Notes under the pieces: model-generated | What the model was told of the DNA's origin: nothing | Database searches by the model: none | What the model saw: the letters and a program-made list of their open reading frames with translations, nothing else | Assembly (NCBI GenBank): GCA_022539475.1 | Contig: VCMS01000045.1 | Coordinates: 1 to 64,000, forward strand | DNA: 64,000 bases | Direction of reading: 5' to 3' | Source: Gracilaria domingensis | Lineage: Eukaryota; Rhodophyta; Florideophyceae; Gracilariales; Gracilariaceae | Shown: positions 53,601 through 63,790 of the stretch, piece after piece | How positions within the stretch are numbered: position 1 is the stretch's first letter | How the letters are laid out: each line of letters begins with the position of its first letter | Translations under genes and position numbers: made by a program

Positions 53601-55165
53601 CATTGAGAAAGGATTTTTACTGGCCTGCAATGGCATTCGACTGCTATGCAGTACGTCGATCCTGTCAGGAATGTGCCAAAAACGACATCAAGCTGAGGAA
53701 GCATTCAAAGAAGTTGAAGTTATTCCCTGCAAGGGCGCCGCTAGAGTCTGTCGCCATTGACATTCTTGGCGAATTGATCAAAACCTTGCAAGGGAATCAA
53801 TACCTCTTGGTGATCACCGATCGCTTCTCAAAGCTGGTACGGACTGTGCCGCTCAAGCGGATAACTGCTGCTGCTGTGGCTCAGGCGTTTGTTACCCACT
53901 GGGTCTTTGTCTATGGACCACCGGTACACGTGCTCTCCGACAACGGCTCCCAGTTCACGTCGAAATTCTTCCAAGACGTTTGTCGCGTCCTCGACATTAG
54001 GAATCTGTTCACAACAACGTATCACCCCCAAACTAATGGTCAGGCAGAGAGATTTAATCGAACCATTCTTGGTGCATTGAGATCCTACGTTGCGGAACAC
54101 CCCAAGACTTGGGATTTGTACACAGACGCCATTACATACGCGTACAACACCCAAGTACATCGGGTAACGTCGTTGTCCCCTTTCGAGTTAGTCCTGTCAA
54201 GGAGACCACCTCCTCTTGCCATTGAGGCACAGCCAACCATGGACGAGTACTCGACACCGAGGCTACACCGCGAAGCGTGGAAGAAATGGTTAACTACGAT
54301 GGTGCCTATTGCTAAGCGCTCTATGGAGAAAGCCCAACTCGCCTACAAGCGCAATTTCGATAGCCGAATCCGTAGGCCGCTACCGCAGCTTCGGGTTGGT
54401 GATTATGTGTTCCTCAGGAAGGAGTACCACAATCCTGAGAAGGAGAAGCGCCATAAGCTCTCTCCAATCGCCAGTGGCCCCTATCGGGTTGTATCCCAAC
54501 AGGAGACTACCGTCGTGCTTGATATCGATAATCAGCACGAGCGGGTATCGCGAGATCGAGTATATCGTGCACCGAGCCCTATACAGGAAGTTATCGCCGC
54601 GCCGGATACCGGAAACGGTCCATCGTCGCATCAAGTTACCGAACAGACGGGTACTGCAGCAAACCGTCCATCAGTTTTGCCCCACCCGCAGCGCGGTCTC
54701 GCCGACTTGCCTGAAACAACAGAGTTGCTCAAGGATAACCCCGGACTCTCACGGGTTACACCTACACCCTCTACTGAGTTACATGAGGTTCACCCCTCGT
54801 CTACGGCATTGGCGCGAAATGCGGAAGCCGAATCGCACCCTAAGGAGGAGGAGGACAGTGTAAATCGCGCTCCAGTTGCTCCGGCATCCGCTGGACCTAC
54901 CCGAGGTGCTGAGTCTCAGAGTGAGATGGAATCCCCCGCTGGGAACGATCGCGCCGGCGCTACGTCGCGTGATTCCGAAACCTCGGCGAGGAACGAAGTC
55001 AGAAGAAGTGAAGAATCCCCTGCTGGGAGTGCTGCTGCTAAGGATGTTAGTGGCCCCGTTGGGATGCAATCCAAGTCGCTGGAACGCGCTGTAACTCGCT
55101 CGCGCGAACGTGCAGTATCCGCTGACCCCTTCGCGGGACGAAGCGGCATGGAAAGTGACGCGTAG
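50676..55165 (+). CDS. pol: Element 4 pol: protease, RT, RNase H, integrase; one internal TGA
   Basis: About 1,490 codons in the -1 frame to gag. In order: protease with VLDTGAAPNLI; RT with SPWASPVVLVPKPDG, FVCHQGLYRFRRMPFGLTNA and the catalytic YLDDIVVFS; RNase H with YEVDTDASANQVG; the integrase zinc finger HLSHYVKLGAHPGG...CQECAKNDIK; the core with VAIDILGEL, VHVLSDNGSQF and TNGQAERFNRTI; then a GPYRVVS C-terminal domain and a 200-residue disordered tail. The single interruption is TGA at 51392-51394, where element 2 has TGG (Trp) and element 1 also has TGA. Either it is a nonsense mutation or it is read through. Polypurine motifs are at 51651-51669 and 54840-54858. Confidence 0.92.
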
Positions 55166-55737
55166 CCCACCTGAGAATGGCCCGCAGTGGGAGAGTTAAG
55201 AAGAAAAGAATCCTTGTGGATTGTGCTGGAAAGCCTTGGTCGGGAAGTGGAGAAGTCCCATGAAGGGCGCTGCTTAGCAGACGGAACGCTATAGTGCGTC
55301 GGACCCGGAATTACGGTAAATGGCACCGCGCGCAGTGCGCATGCGCAGCCCTATGGCGGGAGATTCGAGATTGAATACTGTAATCCCATGCCATTGCTGG
55401 AGAGTGGTGCCCGCCGCTTAGCGACCGCTTGTCGGAAACTGACACTGTAGATACCGTCCACGGGATGTGTGGCACACACGCGCGCGCCACCATCCAATGA
55501 AAATGGAGTGCACAGCCGGATATGCGCCGTGGCCCAGCGTTCCGCCGCCCTGCGCAGGGAGTGCTGTAGGCCACTTCTCCGTCGCAACGGCTCTTCTGCG
55601 ACCAAAGTGAAAGTGGTTCCGCAAAACGGACGCTACCGTTCGTCGGTTGGCCGCCCGTTTGGGAAAGAAAGGAGCTCGCCGGACTCCGGAGACCGAGAGT
55701 TTTCGGTTGAACTCACTTGTGAGGCAATTGGACGCCC
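55166..55737 (+). other. Gap between pol and chromodomain ORF in element 4
   Basis: No sustained plus-strand frame. In element 3 the pol frame runs straight through to the chromodomain, so either frameshifts have occurred here or the chromodomain is expressed separately. Confidence 0.5.
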
Positions 55738-56118
55738 ATGTCGGGAGTTAACGCACTCCGTCAGGACGGCTTGAGAAGACCGAAGTCCACCTGTCCACCG
55801 CCCCGAAGATCGGTTCAACGCCTCCAAGGACCACTAACCCGCGTGGGTACCACTGGACATCATTGCTCAATGTCGGGAGAAGCACCAGGAGATGCCAAGG
55901 ATGGCGTATACCCACAGGAATTCGTGGTAGATCGTATCGTGGAACACGAGAAAAGCCCCGAAGGGAAGCTACTGTATAGAGTCCGTTGGTACGGCTATTC
56001 CCCAGAGGAGGACACTTGGGAGCCAATTGAACACCTCCCTAGGTCCAAGGTGTTGTCGTATCATCGCCGATCTCGGACACCATTGCCTCCAACGTTGGAC
56101 AATGCGATGGTGGGGTAG
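55738..56118 (+). CDS. Chromodomain ORF of element 4 (126 aa)
   Basis: ATG at 55738. Residues 60-115 form a chromodomain: YPQEFVVDRIVEHEKSPEGK, then LYRVRWYGYSPEEDTWEPIE, HLPRSKV, with aromatic-cage-type Trp/Tyr positions. The end, TLDNAMVG, matches the end of element 3 pol (TLDDAQVG). It is in a different frame from pol, so in this copy it is not fused to integrase as read. Chromodomains of chromoviral integrases are known to direct integration. Whether this ORF is translated alone is unknown. Confidence 0.75.
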   Translation: MSGVNALRQDGLRRPKSTCPPPRRSVQRLQGPLTRVGTTGHHCSMSGEAPGDAKDGVYPQEFVVDRIVEHEKSPEGKLLYRVRWYGYSPEEDTWEPIEHLPRSKVLSYHRRSRTPLPPTLDNAMVG

Positions 56119-56551
56119 CCCGTTAACCGGTGCAGTTTACAGTTCTCGTGCCCGCTCTGCGGTTTGAAGAAGAGAAGAGTGACGCTCGAGAAGAGAAGAT
56201 GAAGTTAAGAAGTACGAAGAGATCCTCTGTATAATAGGAGAGAAGTGTTAGTAGTAGTAACCACCGAATTATCGGGACAATGCCGCACAGCGGAAAAGTA
56301 GAAAATGCCTAAAAAAGAGAAAGAAGATATCTACGCCGAGAGGCCATGGAATGGAAGAGAAGAAGGATGCTGAGAATCCTTCGGAAGGAAGAAGGAGAGG
56401 TCCTGAAGAAGGAAGATGAAGAAGGAGATGAAGCAGAAGCTCGTTGCCGAGAAGAATCCCTAAAAAGGGCTAAGAAGAAAGCGCCACTAGCTGGCTTTAC
56501 TCAGTACTACCTCAAGATAATATGGTAGGGAAAGTATGACCTCTATAGGGT
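56119..56551. other. Purine-rich spacer between convergent ORFs of element 4
   Basis: Rich in GAAGA repeats on the plus strand (about 56159-56470), with no gene; a 60-codon Glu/Lys/Arg-rich frame is compositional. Confidence 0.5.
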
Positions 56552-58609
56552 TTAGCCGCTGGTCGGAGGAGCCCCGCTTCCCGCGTTGGGGTTCTGTGAG
56601 AAGTACTCGCTCGCGAGGGCAGCTAGCCTTGCGATGGTGTTCACGCCCGGAGGGATTGGCACGCCATGAGCCTGGAGATCGGCCCGAAGGGAAGCAACGC
56701 TTCCGGCCCAATTTGCCGGTTGTGCGGTGGGAGCTATCAAGGACCATCCCTCAGGGGCAGGAGCGTTCTCCGTCGGGACCGCAGTTGCGTTCGGGTCCGT
56801 GTTCGGAATGCCAGTGAGTTGGCCTGTTCCGGCAACGACGGCGATCTCATCATTATCCACCATTGGATCAGGGACATCCGAGGGCACGGCATAGTCCTCA
56901 GGGAACACAAACCCAACTGGGTGACCTACCGGCATAGCGCGGGGAAGTGCGGCCATCGCGTTCGCTTGCTCTTGAGAGATGAGCTGGCGCTCCCACGGGT
57001 CGTAGTACACCCAGACCCCGGAACGGGTGGAAATTCGCCCCGGTGATCGGTCGCGGAAACGCTGTCGCCTGTCAGGCTGCCAAGCTACCGGAACTCGGTC
57101 CCAATCGACCCTGTCGATTACATCCAATAACTCCCCAACCTCTTCCTGGTTAGCCTCGGAACCCAAAGGGGTAACGAGATCAATCCTTCGAAGGAGCCAC
57201 CTCAAATTTGGAGGAAGATACCACAAGCGGAAGTGATCATAAACATCCCACAGGAGGTGAACCGCGACGCGGGCAGCCCACTCGGCGAGTACCAACGACC
57301 AATAGCCCGAGTCGGGATTGACTATCAACCGCGAGCCGATATAGTAGATGCTCGGCGGGAGTTCAGCAAAACACCCCGCAGGGACCTCTACCCGACTCCA
57401 CCACGATGGAAGGCCCACGTATCGGGACGGTAAGGCATCGAAGCGCAAACGATCCACCTCCAAATTTGGATACGGAATCAGAAGTCCCCGACGGGAGCGC
57501 GCATTCCGCTCAAACCGGACCCGCCTCTCGAAATCATAGAGATCACGGTTGTGACGCCTACTCCGTGACAGGTATCGGAACTCTGCCCTCAGCAAGGGAC
57601 GACTCCACAGGAGGATATCAGGATCCACTTCACCCAAGTGATACCGATGCTGCGCTTTCGGAAACTCCGCCAACGCGTTGCCATATGAAACCTCCTCGTA
57701 GGTACGATAGTGCGACACGTCGAAGTCGAATTCTGCCGTAATCGGATGATCATATCGCAATCTTCCAACCCTGGAGTAAGCCAAACGAGCCATCTCCCCA
57801 CGCGCTTGGTCAAGGGACTCTCCGCGTTCACATCGGAGCAAGTGAGGCTCTACCGCAATGCGGGTTCGCCACTCGCGGGAGCGTACTGCATCTCGGGGGA
57901 TCCCACCTGGGAGCATTCCGTTCACGGCGTAAGAATCGATGAGAGCCTCATCGGCAACCGCTGTCGGGTGGAACCACGGCGCGCGGGAGAAGATAAGGCC
58001 CTCGCGGCGTATATCCCGATTCACGAGGGACTCACGACTAATCCACCCACGGGGGTTCACCGTCAACGGGACAGCCTGCTCGGCATTCCAAGCAATGGCG
58101 TTAGGATCGAAAGCCCGCTGAGAAGGAGCAACTGGAGGAGCCGGAGGCATCGGAAGAGGAGCACCCGGATGGGGATACGCCTCGTAGAAGCTGAAAGGAG
58201 CCACCGCTTGCGGGACCGGAGCTTGTGCTTGAGAAGGGAAGAATCCGAGATGGCTGTACCCCGCGTAGGGTTGGTTGAGCGGACCACCGTACGGATTCCC
58301 TTGAGGGAGAGGAGCTGACTGAAACCCACCAAAGTATTGGGAGGGGCCTTGAGGAGGATGTCCTTGTTGTGACGCACTGCCCGAGGGCACCTCAGACGCC
58401 GCTTGCGGAGCTGACGACGAGTTCCCCGAGAGCGGGTTGGTATGGAACGGGTTCGGATTCATTCCTGCTAAAGGAGTAGAAGAAGCAGTTGAGACTGGCA
58501 GCGGGCGCCGAGGTATCGGAGGAGAAGAAGGAGTTATATCCGAAGTCGGAGGCGAAAGCTGCTTGCGTGGAAGAACCAAGTGGTCGGTAGAACCCTGAGG
58601 GGACGTCAT
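56552..58609 (-). CDS. Antisense ORF of element 4 (685 aa), unknown protein
   Basis: An uninterrupted frame on the strand opposite to gag-pol, starting with ATG at 58609, 70 bp from the 3' LTR, and ending at 56552. Residues 1-190 are Pro/Ser/Gly/Gln-rich and disordered. Residues about 190-520 are folded-looking, Trp- and Arg-rich (GLIFSRAPWFHPTAVADEAL, RYEEVSYGN-like, LPSRYVGLPSWWSRVEVPAG, LLWDVYDHFRLWYLPPNLRW). The end is acidic then Pro/Ala-rich. There is no signal peptide or clear transmembrane helix. No family recognised. Its two ends are shared with the antisense remnant of element 3, in the same position and orientation, which argues for a real gene. Transcription could come from an antisense promoter in the 3' LTR. 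Confidence 0.7.
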   Translation of the reverse strand: MTSPQGSTDHLVLPRKQLSPPTSDITPSSPPIPRRPLPVSTASSTPLAGMNPNPFHTNPLSGNSSSAPQAASEVPSGSASQQGHPPQGPSQYFGGFQSAPLPQGNPYGGPLNQPYAGYSHLGFFPSQAQAPVPQAVAPFSFYEAYPHPGAPLPMPPAPPVAPSQRAFDPNAIAWNAEQAVPLTVNPRGWISRESLVNRDIRREGLIFSRAPWFHPTAVADEALIDSYAVNGMLPGGIPRDAVRSREWRTRIAVEPHLLRCERGESLDQARGEMARLAYSRVGRLRYDHPITAEFDFDVSHYRTYEEVSYGNALAEFPKAQHRYHLGEVDPDILLWSRPLLRAEFRYLSRSRRHNRDLYDFERRVRFERNARSRRGLLIPYPNLEVDRLRFDALPSRYVGLPSWWSRVEVPAGCFAELPPSIYYIGSRLIVNPDSGYWSLVLAEWAARVAVHLLWDVYDHFRLWYLPPNLRWLLRRIDLVTPLGSEANQEEVGELLDVIDRVDWDRVPVAWQPDRRQRFRDRSPGRISTRSGVWVYYDPWERQLISQEQANAMAALPRAMPVGHPVGFVFPEDYAVPSDVPDPMVDNDEIAVVAGTGQLTGIPNTDPNATAVPTENAPAPEGWSLIAPTAQPANWAGSVASLRADLQAHGVPIPPGVNTIARLAALASEYFSQNPNAGSGAPPTSG

Positions 58610-58662
58610 ATTTATACTCCCGATGTCGGTACTTCGACGTCGCGCTCGCGCTCGCGCTCGAA

Positions 58663-58678
58663 CCTAAGAAGGGGGAGA
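58663..58678 (+). promoter_or_regulatory. 3' polypurine tract of element 4
   Basis: CCTAAGAAGGGGGAGA immediately before the 3' LTR. It resembles the two internal motifs of pol. Confidence 0.75.
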
Positions 58679-59666
58679 TGTGGAGCAACGGCTTTCCGCT
58701 ATCGGATGCATCACGGTTCTCATAATGAGATGGTACCGATGGCCGGTGACGTGGCTAAGTTATGAAAACTCCCTTTAATTTTGGGTATTGTTGGGATGGT
58801 TTGGTTGGACCCTTAATAGGTAGACCCTGCATGGGAAGTGCCTAGTGGGTGTGATAGTAGGCCACGTAGTGGAGCTGGCTAGTTAGATATTTGTGCCACG
58901 CCCGTTGGGGAATACCCCGCACCCTGACAGTGGGTCGTCCACGTGTATGACCCTCGGGAGGTATGCATTGTAGATACCGTAGTAGTAATAGTATATATGC
59001 TCGGGTGATCTCACCCTGGAGCCGACGAGTAAATGGACAACTGAGTCGCGTCCTGTTCAGGATCGGGCTATAGTAGACAGCTGCCTACGTAGGTTTACCA
59101 CTCCCCTCGGAGAGTAACCACGATTGGTTTCGGCAATACTACCCCTCAGGGTCACTTAGGAAGCTTGCATCTTGCCATCTCTGGAATCTTTGTTATATCT
59201 ACCGTGGTATCGGTCCATTGTTGTTGTCATTGTATTTTGTTGTTCACTTTCGTGACTGTTGTTGTCACCCGTTCACCTGGTTCAGGTATTGCTTCCGCCC
59301 CAGTATTGGGTATATTTTTGGCACGCGTTTGTGCGTCGCTCCGCTATCGCACCTGTTCCCGCCGGTTGGCACGGTCCGTAGCTCCGCTCCGGTGGGTTGC
59401 ACCGTGAGCTTTCCCCCGTTGGCACGGTTCCCTTTTTCTCCATCTCTCCAGGTTCGGATCACACTCCACCTCTGGATCTGCACCGTTCTTTGCATCTCAC
59501 CTCTGTAGGTATATCCAGTCACCGTCTCCGGTCTTACACCCGGCTTGTCTCGCGACTCGAGCACGGACAGAGGGTTCTACCGCTGTTTCTATCCCATCCA
59601 GGGAGTAGGACTCGGACATCCTAGTGGAGATTCCCCATCGCGCCTAGCGCAGGGTTTTGCTCTACA
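58679..59666 (+). repeat. 3' LTR of element 4
   Basis: 988 bp, about five substitutions from the 5' LTR. The palindrome is at 59528-59543. Followed by ATAAG. Confidence 0.95.
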
Positions 59667-59950
59667 ATAAGTCTACTAGTGACGCTAACGATTTGGTTTT
59701 CAGATGCATTCATAAAGCAAAGGTTGGTTAAAGCTCGGCTAAATTCATCAACTCCACCTTTCAACAGGTTCCAAAACATGAAACAATTCGGTCGAATCAT
59801 TCTGGCCTGCAGCAGGGGTCCATGCTCTAATGCCAGAGTTTTATACGTTTTGCTTACGTTAGAAAAGGATGCAAAGGAGCTAAGATCCGTCGCATGAGAG
59901 TTTTGGAGAAGTTCGTCATACTGTTTCGGTATTTCTGCTGCTGACTTATG
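59667..59950 (-). pseudogene. PiggyBac-like transposase, segment with the third catalytic block
   Basis: An open minus-strand frame from the solo LTR to element 4 contains HKSAAEIPKQYDELLQ and FMFWNLLKGGVDEFSRALTN. The latter resembles the PiggyBac block around the third catalytic Asp (NKTKxGVDxxDQ). It is flanked on both sides by LTR insertions. The frame joins 60884 onward when the solo LTR is discounted, and 47363 downward when element 4 is. Confidence 0.6.
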
Positions 59951-60881
59951 TGGTACAAACCCAGGACGGGTGAAACACGCACAGGATGTCCGAAGTCCTG
60001 CTCCCTAGGGGATGGTAACTCGGTGGACGAGCCTCTGTTGACACTGGGGACCTGGGTGTAAGACCAGTAGTGTACTGAGGATAACCTACGGAGGTGAATG
60101 CAGAAAGTCCAATATCAGGAAGATCACCAGCCAAGGACGGTGTAGAAGCGAGGAATACCCGAAAAGGGGTAAGCCACACACTCCGGAAGGAGGCGTAGCC
60201 CGAGAAACAAAAGAAAAAGAGATACGTCCAAAGAGGAGACGCGGGCCGTGCACACGCAGGCAACAGGCCCGACGTCGGGAAGAAAGAGCAAGAAACAACC
60301 CAATACTGCGGCGGAGATCTGTCCTGCAATCAGTAATTAATAGAAATAGTAGACATCAATACCACACCGTATACACAGATTCCTAAGCCGTCCCAAGGGG
60401 AGTACGCGTACTTATACCTCTTGAAGTGACCCTCTGGGTTGAGTAGTACACCGGCAAGAGCAGTAGCGCCTAGAGCCCACACTGAAGATGAGTCTCAAGT
60501 GCCCTCTGATCCGAGTGGCAGTTCTCGAAGGAGAGGCTTGGTTACTTTACCATCAGGTGGTGTTCAGCCGCCCCTGCACCTCTAAGTACCCCAGGTGCAG
60601 GGCCGGTTGACCGATCACAATAGTACACACCCGTACGGGTGGTATACGCACGCAACCTCACTGTCAGGGTGCAGAAAATAAAGACAAACTAAAATATTCC
60701 CCAAAATGCTCCAGTTGTGCAGTAGCCATTCATCTACACGTGTCCACGCCCGACCAGGGCCCTTGGAACATCCACGCCCCTCTACGGGTGCTAATTAAGA
60801 TTGAATTAACCAACGGTTGAAGACCTCTATAGGGGATGCACCTCATAATGTCAAGTGCCACGTGCACGGGCGCATCGCTCA
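59951..60881 (-). repeat. Solo LTR inside the transposase gene
   Basis: It starts TGGTACAAACCC and ends near CGCATCGCTCA. It keeps a degenerate form of the shared palindrome (CTGGGTGTAAGACCAG, about 60060). The flanks share TATG (59947-59950, 60884-60887), so the duplication is imperfect and the exact ends uncertain by two or three bases. No internal region. Confidence 0.65.
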
Positions 60882-60883
60882 TG

Positions 60884-61893
60884 TATGAAGAGCTTCTTCG
60901 TCAAACACCCTCAGAGTTAGGTTTGCTCCACAGTTTATCAATCCACAAAAAGCTTCCTTCCCATATTGCTGATATCATAAATTCGTAGTCTCCCAGAAAA
61001 CGTTCGTCAAACTTCAATATTGCACAGTATGTAATGCTTCCTATGCCACAAGAGCTTTCTTTGCCGACAACAAACACAACAGTTTTCTTTCCCATCACGG
61101 CAGCGTGATGAACACACTGTATCCTATAGGCGACTGTTGGTAGGAGATCTAGTAATGCTTTGATAGCATATGCGGAACGTCCAATGTTAGTTAATGACAC
61201 CGTTAGACTGTACTGCTTTCGTACCTCATTTGCTGCAGTAATGGTTGCAAGAGATGTCATTTTTTCAATCTCTACAGTGGCCACTTGAGTGGCTGCACTA
61301 GGGTCAGTAAGTGATGCAATTCCATCAAGACTTGTGGCCAAAATTTCCACACGCTTAGAACCCAACACTCCTGTCGTCACAAAGTAATCCAGTTTGTACT
61401 TAAAGCCGTCAGTAGGTCCTAGATCTGTTTTTGGTGTTGAAATGTTTTAATAGGTATACACGGTGTTTTGAAAAGAAGTAAGGCAATGCGCGCAGTATGC
61501 TATTTTCATTCAGGGACCCTTCCCGCATTCTTTCACTCGTGAATATTGGCTTCATAAACCAGGAGCCAAGGGAAGCCACTTTGAACCGCTTTTGGAGCTT
61601 TTCGAAATTCTGCTCCGCTGCTGTCTCACCACTTTGCTCCGCTGGAGCCTGCGTTTGAAGAAAAATGCGGCCTTCTGATATGTCCTTCTGGATTTGAAAC
61701 GCTTTTGCAACTAGCTCATTTTTGCGCATACCTGTCGATTGCCTATGCCCAATCTTGGCAAGCATAGTATGCGTGTCGCTCACTAGCATTGACTGAAATG
61801 CTGACGGTGTGAAGTTCATGAACTGCGTTACGTAATCCTGGGATATGTGCTCATCGGGCATCTCCTTCAACTCAATCCTGAAAGCATCCAATA
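60884..61893 (-). pseudogene. YqaJ-like nuclease segment within the transposase gene
   Basis: Two minus-strand frames joined by a one-base shift near 61410. The first contains GSWFMKPIFTSERMREGSLN followed by ENSILRALPYFF. The second contains VEILATSLDGIASL, then ATVEIEKMTS and YRIQCVHHAAVMGKKTVVFV. The pattern (E)NSILR, S-x-DG, E-x-K, and Q..HHA resembles the PD-(D/E)XK fold of YqaJ/lambda-exonuclease recombination nucleases. The ExK element reads EIEK, so the site may be altered. The frame is lost at 60901 and regained one base over (FDEEALH). An acceptor-like AACAG near 61930 suggests an intron upstream. Confidence 0.5.
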
Positions 61894-62166
61894 CAATTTT
61901 CCACTTCGAGCACAGTGTACCTCTTGCCTGTTATAGGTCCGCAGAGAGACTCTCGGAGCTTCAGGTAATCTTAGAACCATTTAGAATTCACATTTGCGCT
62001 TCCGAGTGCCTCTGAAAGTCAGCAGCGAAAGTACTCAAAAATCCACTTGTTGTCCTAGAAGTAAACTTACACGCGCGGGCAAGAAGCCAACCAGGATCCT
62101 CCCACTGCAGTACAGTTAATTGATTCACGTGATGGCAAACAGCAACTTCATTCTAGATATAAATGT

Positions 62167-63191
62167 CTAGGGTATCCTGCAAGGGTTGTCCCGATTACGC
62201 CTTCTTTCAAACGTGCTGTAGATCTCCTCATATTGCACAGAACCGTTCTTGACCTCTTTTGTGGTATAGCCGCCTTTCGGTATCAGCATGAAACTAGCAG
62301 ACCCGAAGAGAGAGGTGTTATTGTGATACATTGTTGCTATCCTCCCACTATAGCTCTCTCGATAAAGGAAAGCAAAGATCTTCTTCCCATGCCGCTTTTT
62401 GGGCTTCTGTGTAGCTTTGTACAACGCTCGAGATCAGCTTTTACAAACAACCATTCCTTTATGTTTCTTTCGTGTTTGGAGATGGGAATATAGTATTTTT
62501 CCATCTCCAAACACGAAAGGGTAGTCTGAACTTCGTTTGTAAGTCCCAATGCCACTAGCGCCCAACTCCACATTCACAAACTTTAATGTTTTCTTCTGAT
62601 TGTAGCCTCGGTTCGCTGCAAAGATCACCTCTGTCATTGGCTCAATTGCGGGTGGCGTTGCTGCCCTTTGTGTCAACTGCACAAGACGTTCCCAGGTGTG
62701 CTCCGTCTCTTCACGTGGGCGTTAATAATGACTGTCGATGAATTCAGGCGTTAGAGCCGAGCACAGTACGTTGTTTACAGAACCAAAGGCCTTTTGGAGA
62801 CTTTTTATCTGAGAAAAGTTTGTTAATTGTCATACCGTTCGTGAAGGTAGTCGTTAATGATCATCATCCAAGCTGAAAATTGTCCTGGGACGTAAACGTA
62901 CGTGCGATTGATTGCAGCCAGCTGGTATTCGACTTCAGTTATAAGCTGATTGCTTTTTAATGGCTTGTTCATCCAGCCGCTTTCGCCTTCAACTGACTTC
63001 TGTCGCTGTTTCTTCTCTACTGTTTCACTAAACGAGGACCGAATCTCAGCGTATCGATCGTATGTGACTCCTGTTTGAAAGAAGAAATCAAAATTTTCTT
63101 TTGATGTCATAACGGAAACATTTGCATGGTACAACTCTGCCAAGACGTGAGTCAAAATACGCTTTTCAGTTACAGTACGTGTTTTAGACAT
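62167..63191 (-). pseudogene. DDE transposase core segments of the PiggyBac-like gene
   Basis: Three frame pieces. 62823-63191 has TYVYVPGQFSAWMMIINDYL, like the YxPGxxxSIDE block with the first catalytic Asp, here apparently changed. 62434-62682 has TEVIFAANRGYNQKKTLKFV and GIGTYKRSSDYPFVFGDG. 62167-62424 has AFLYRESYSGRIATMYHNNT. They follow the order of protist PiggyBac-type transposases. The pieces are separated by stops, a 19-bp hairpin and possibly introns. The family call is from motif resemblance. Confidence 0.5.
62467..62519. repeat. Perfect 19-bp hairpin within the transposase gene
   Basis: CTTTCGTGTTTGGAGATGG (62467-62485), a 15-base loop, and its exact complement (62501-62519). 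It lies where the transposase frame becomes disrupted. Confidence 0.9.
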
Positions 63192-63199
63192 TGAGCTCT

Positions 63200-63617
63200 T
63201 TATACAAGAAACCGCTTGAAAAAACTCTTCAGTTTCTGAAGTAAACTCTCAGGCAGAAAGAAAGCAAAGCATTTATTTGCGGTAAGGTTGTTTGCATAGA
63301 TAGATCCATTCGAGATTAACCCTACTTCATGCGCAACACTTTTCAGTACTGCATTGGCCTCGCTTACAAACCATTCTTCTAATACTTTGTCTGCATCGTC
63401 TAATACTATTTTCACCTTTTCAAAGCGAGATGCGTATTCCAATTTTTCCAAGTTTTCAGTTCGTTGAGAGCTCCACCTCTCCTCTTGGTCTTCTGTGTTC
63501 TCCAAACATCCCATTTCATGACCGGTCTGGTCTATCTTTTCAAATTCCTGATCATCCCAAATGTTGCCAACGTGGTCATAAAATAACGAGGCCCAAAGTC
63601 GTCAGTTACAACATTGT
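63200..63617 (-). pseudogene. Upstream coding segment of the transposase gene
   Basis: A frame running from a stop near 63617 to 63200 includes FYDHVGNIWDDQEFEKIDQ and FEKVKIVLDDADKVLEEWFV. It is acidic and helical with no recognised domain, and is in position to be the N-terminal part of the PiggyBac-like protein. It ends nine bases before the next piece begins in another frame. Confidence 0.4.
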
Positions 63618-63790
63618 CTGTTTCTTGTGGGGTACGCACCTGGCGAAGTTTTGACGTTAGCAAGCTCTGTTGCAAAATGATAACCTACTCTTCGTTTATG
63701 CGCTCATTTGCTGAGTCCATAAGATTATCTTCTTTATTCGTTTGCATAGTGTCCTGACTCGTGTGAACGTAGAAATCTGAAGGATATTGA

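Larger units (their letters stand above)
47364..59666 (+). mobile_element. Element 4: full-length, near-intact Ty3/gypsy chromovirus (12.3 kb)
   Basis: Identical-length LTRs (988 bp, about 0.5 per cent different) lie in direct orientation, bounded by a perfect target duplication ATAAG (47359-47363 and 59667-59671). Order: 5' LTR, primer site, gag, -1 shift, pol, separate chromodomain ORF, purine-rich spacer, a 685-codon ORF on the opposite strand, polypurine tract, 3' LTR. It interrupts the PiggyBac-like transposase gene. The only clear defect in pol is one TGA. Confidence 0.95.
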
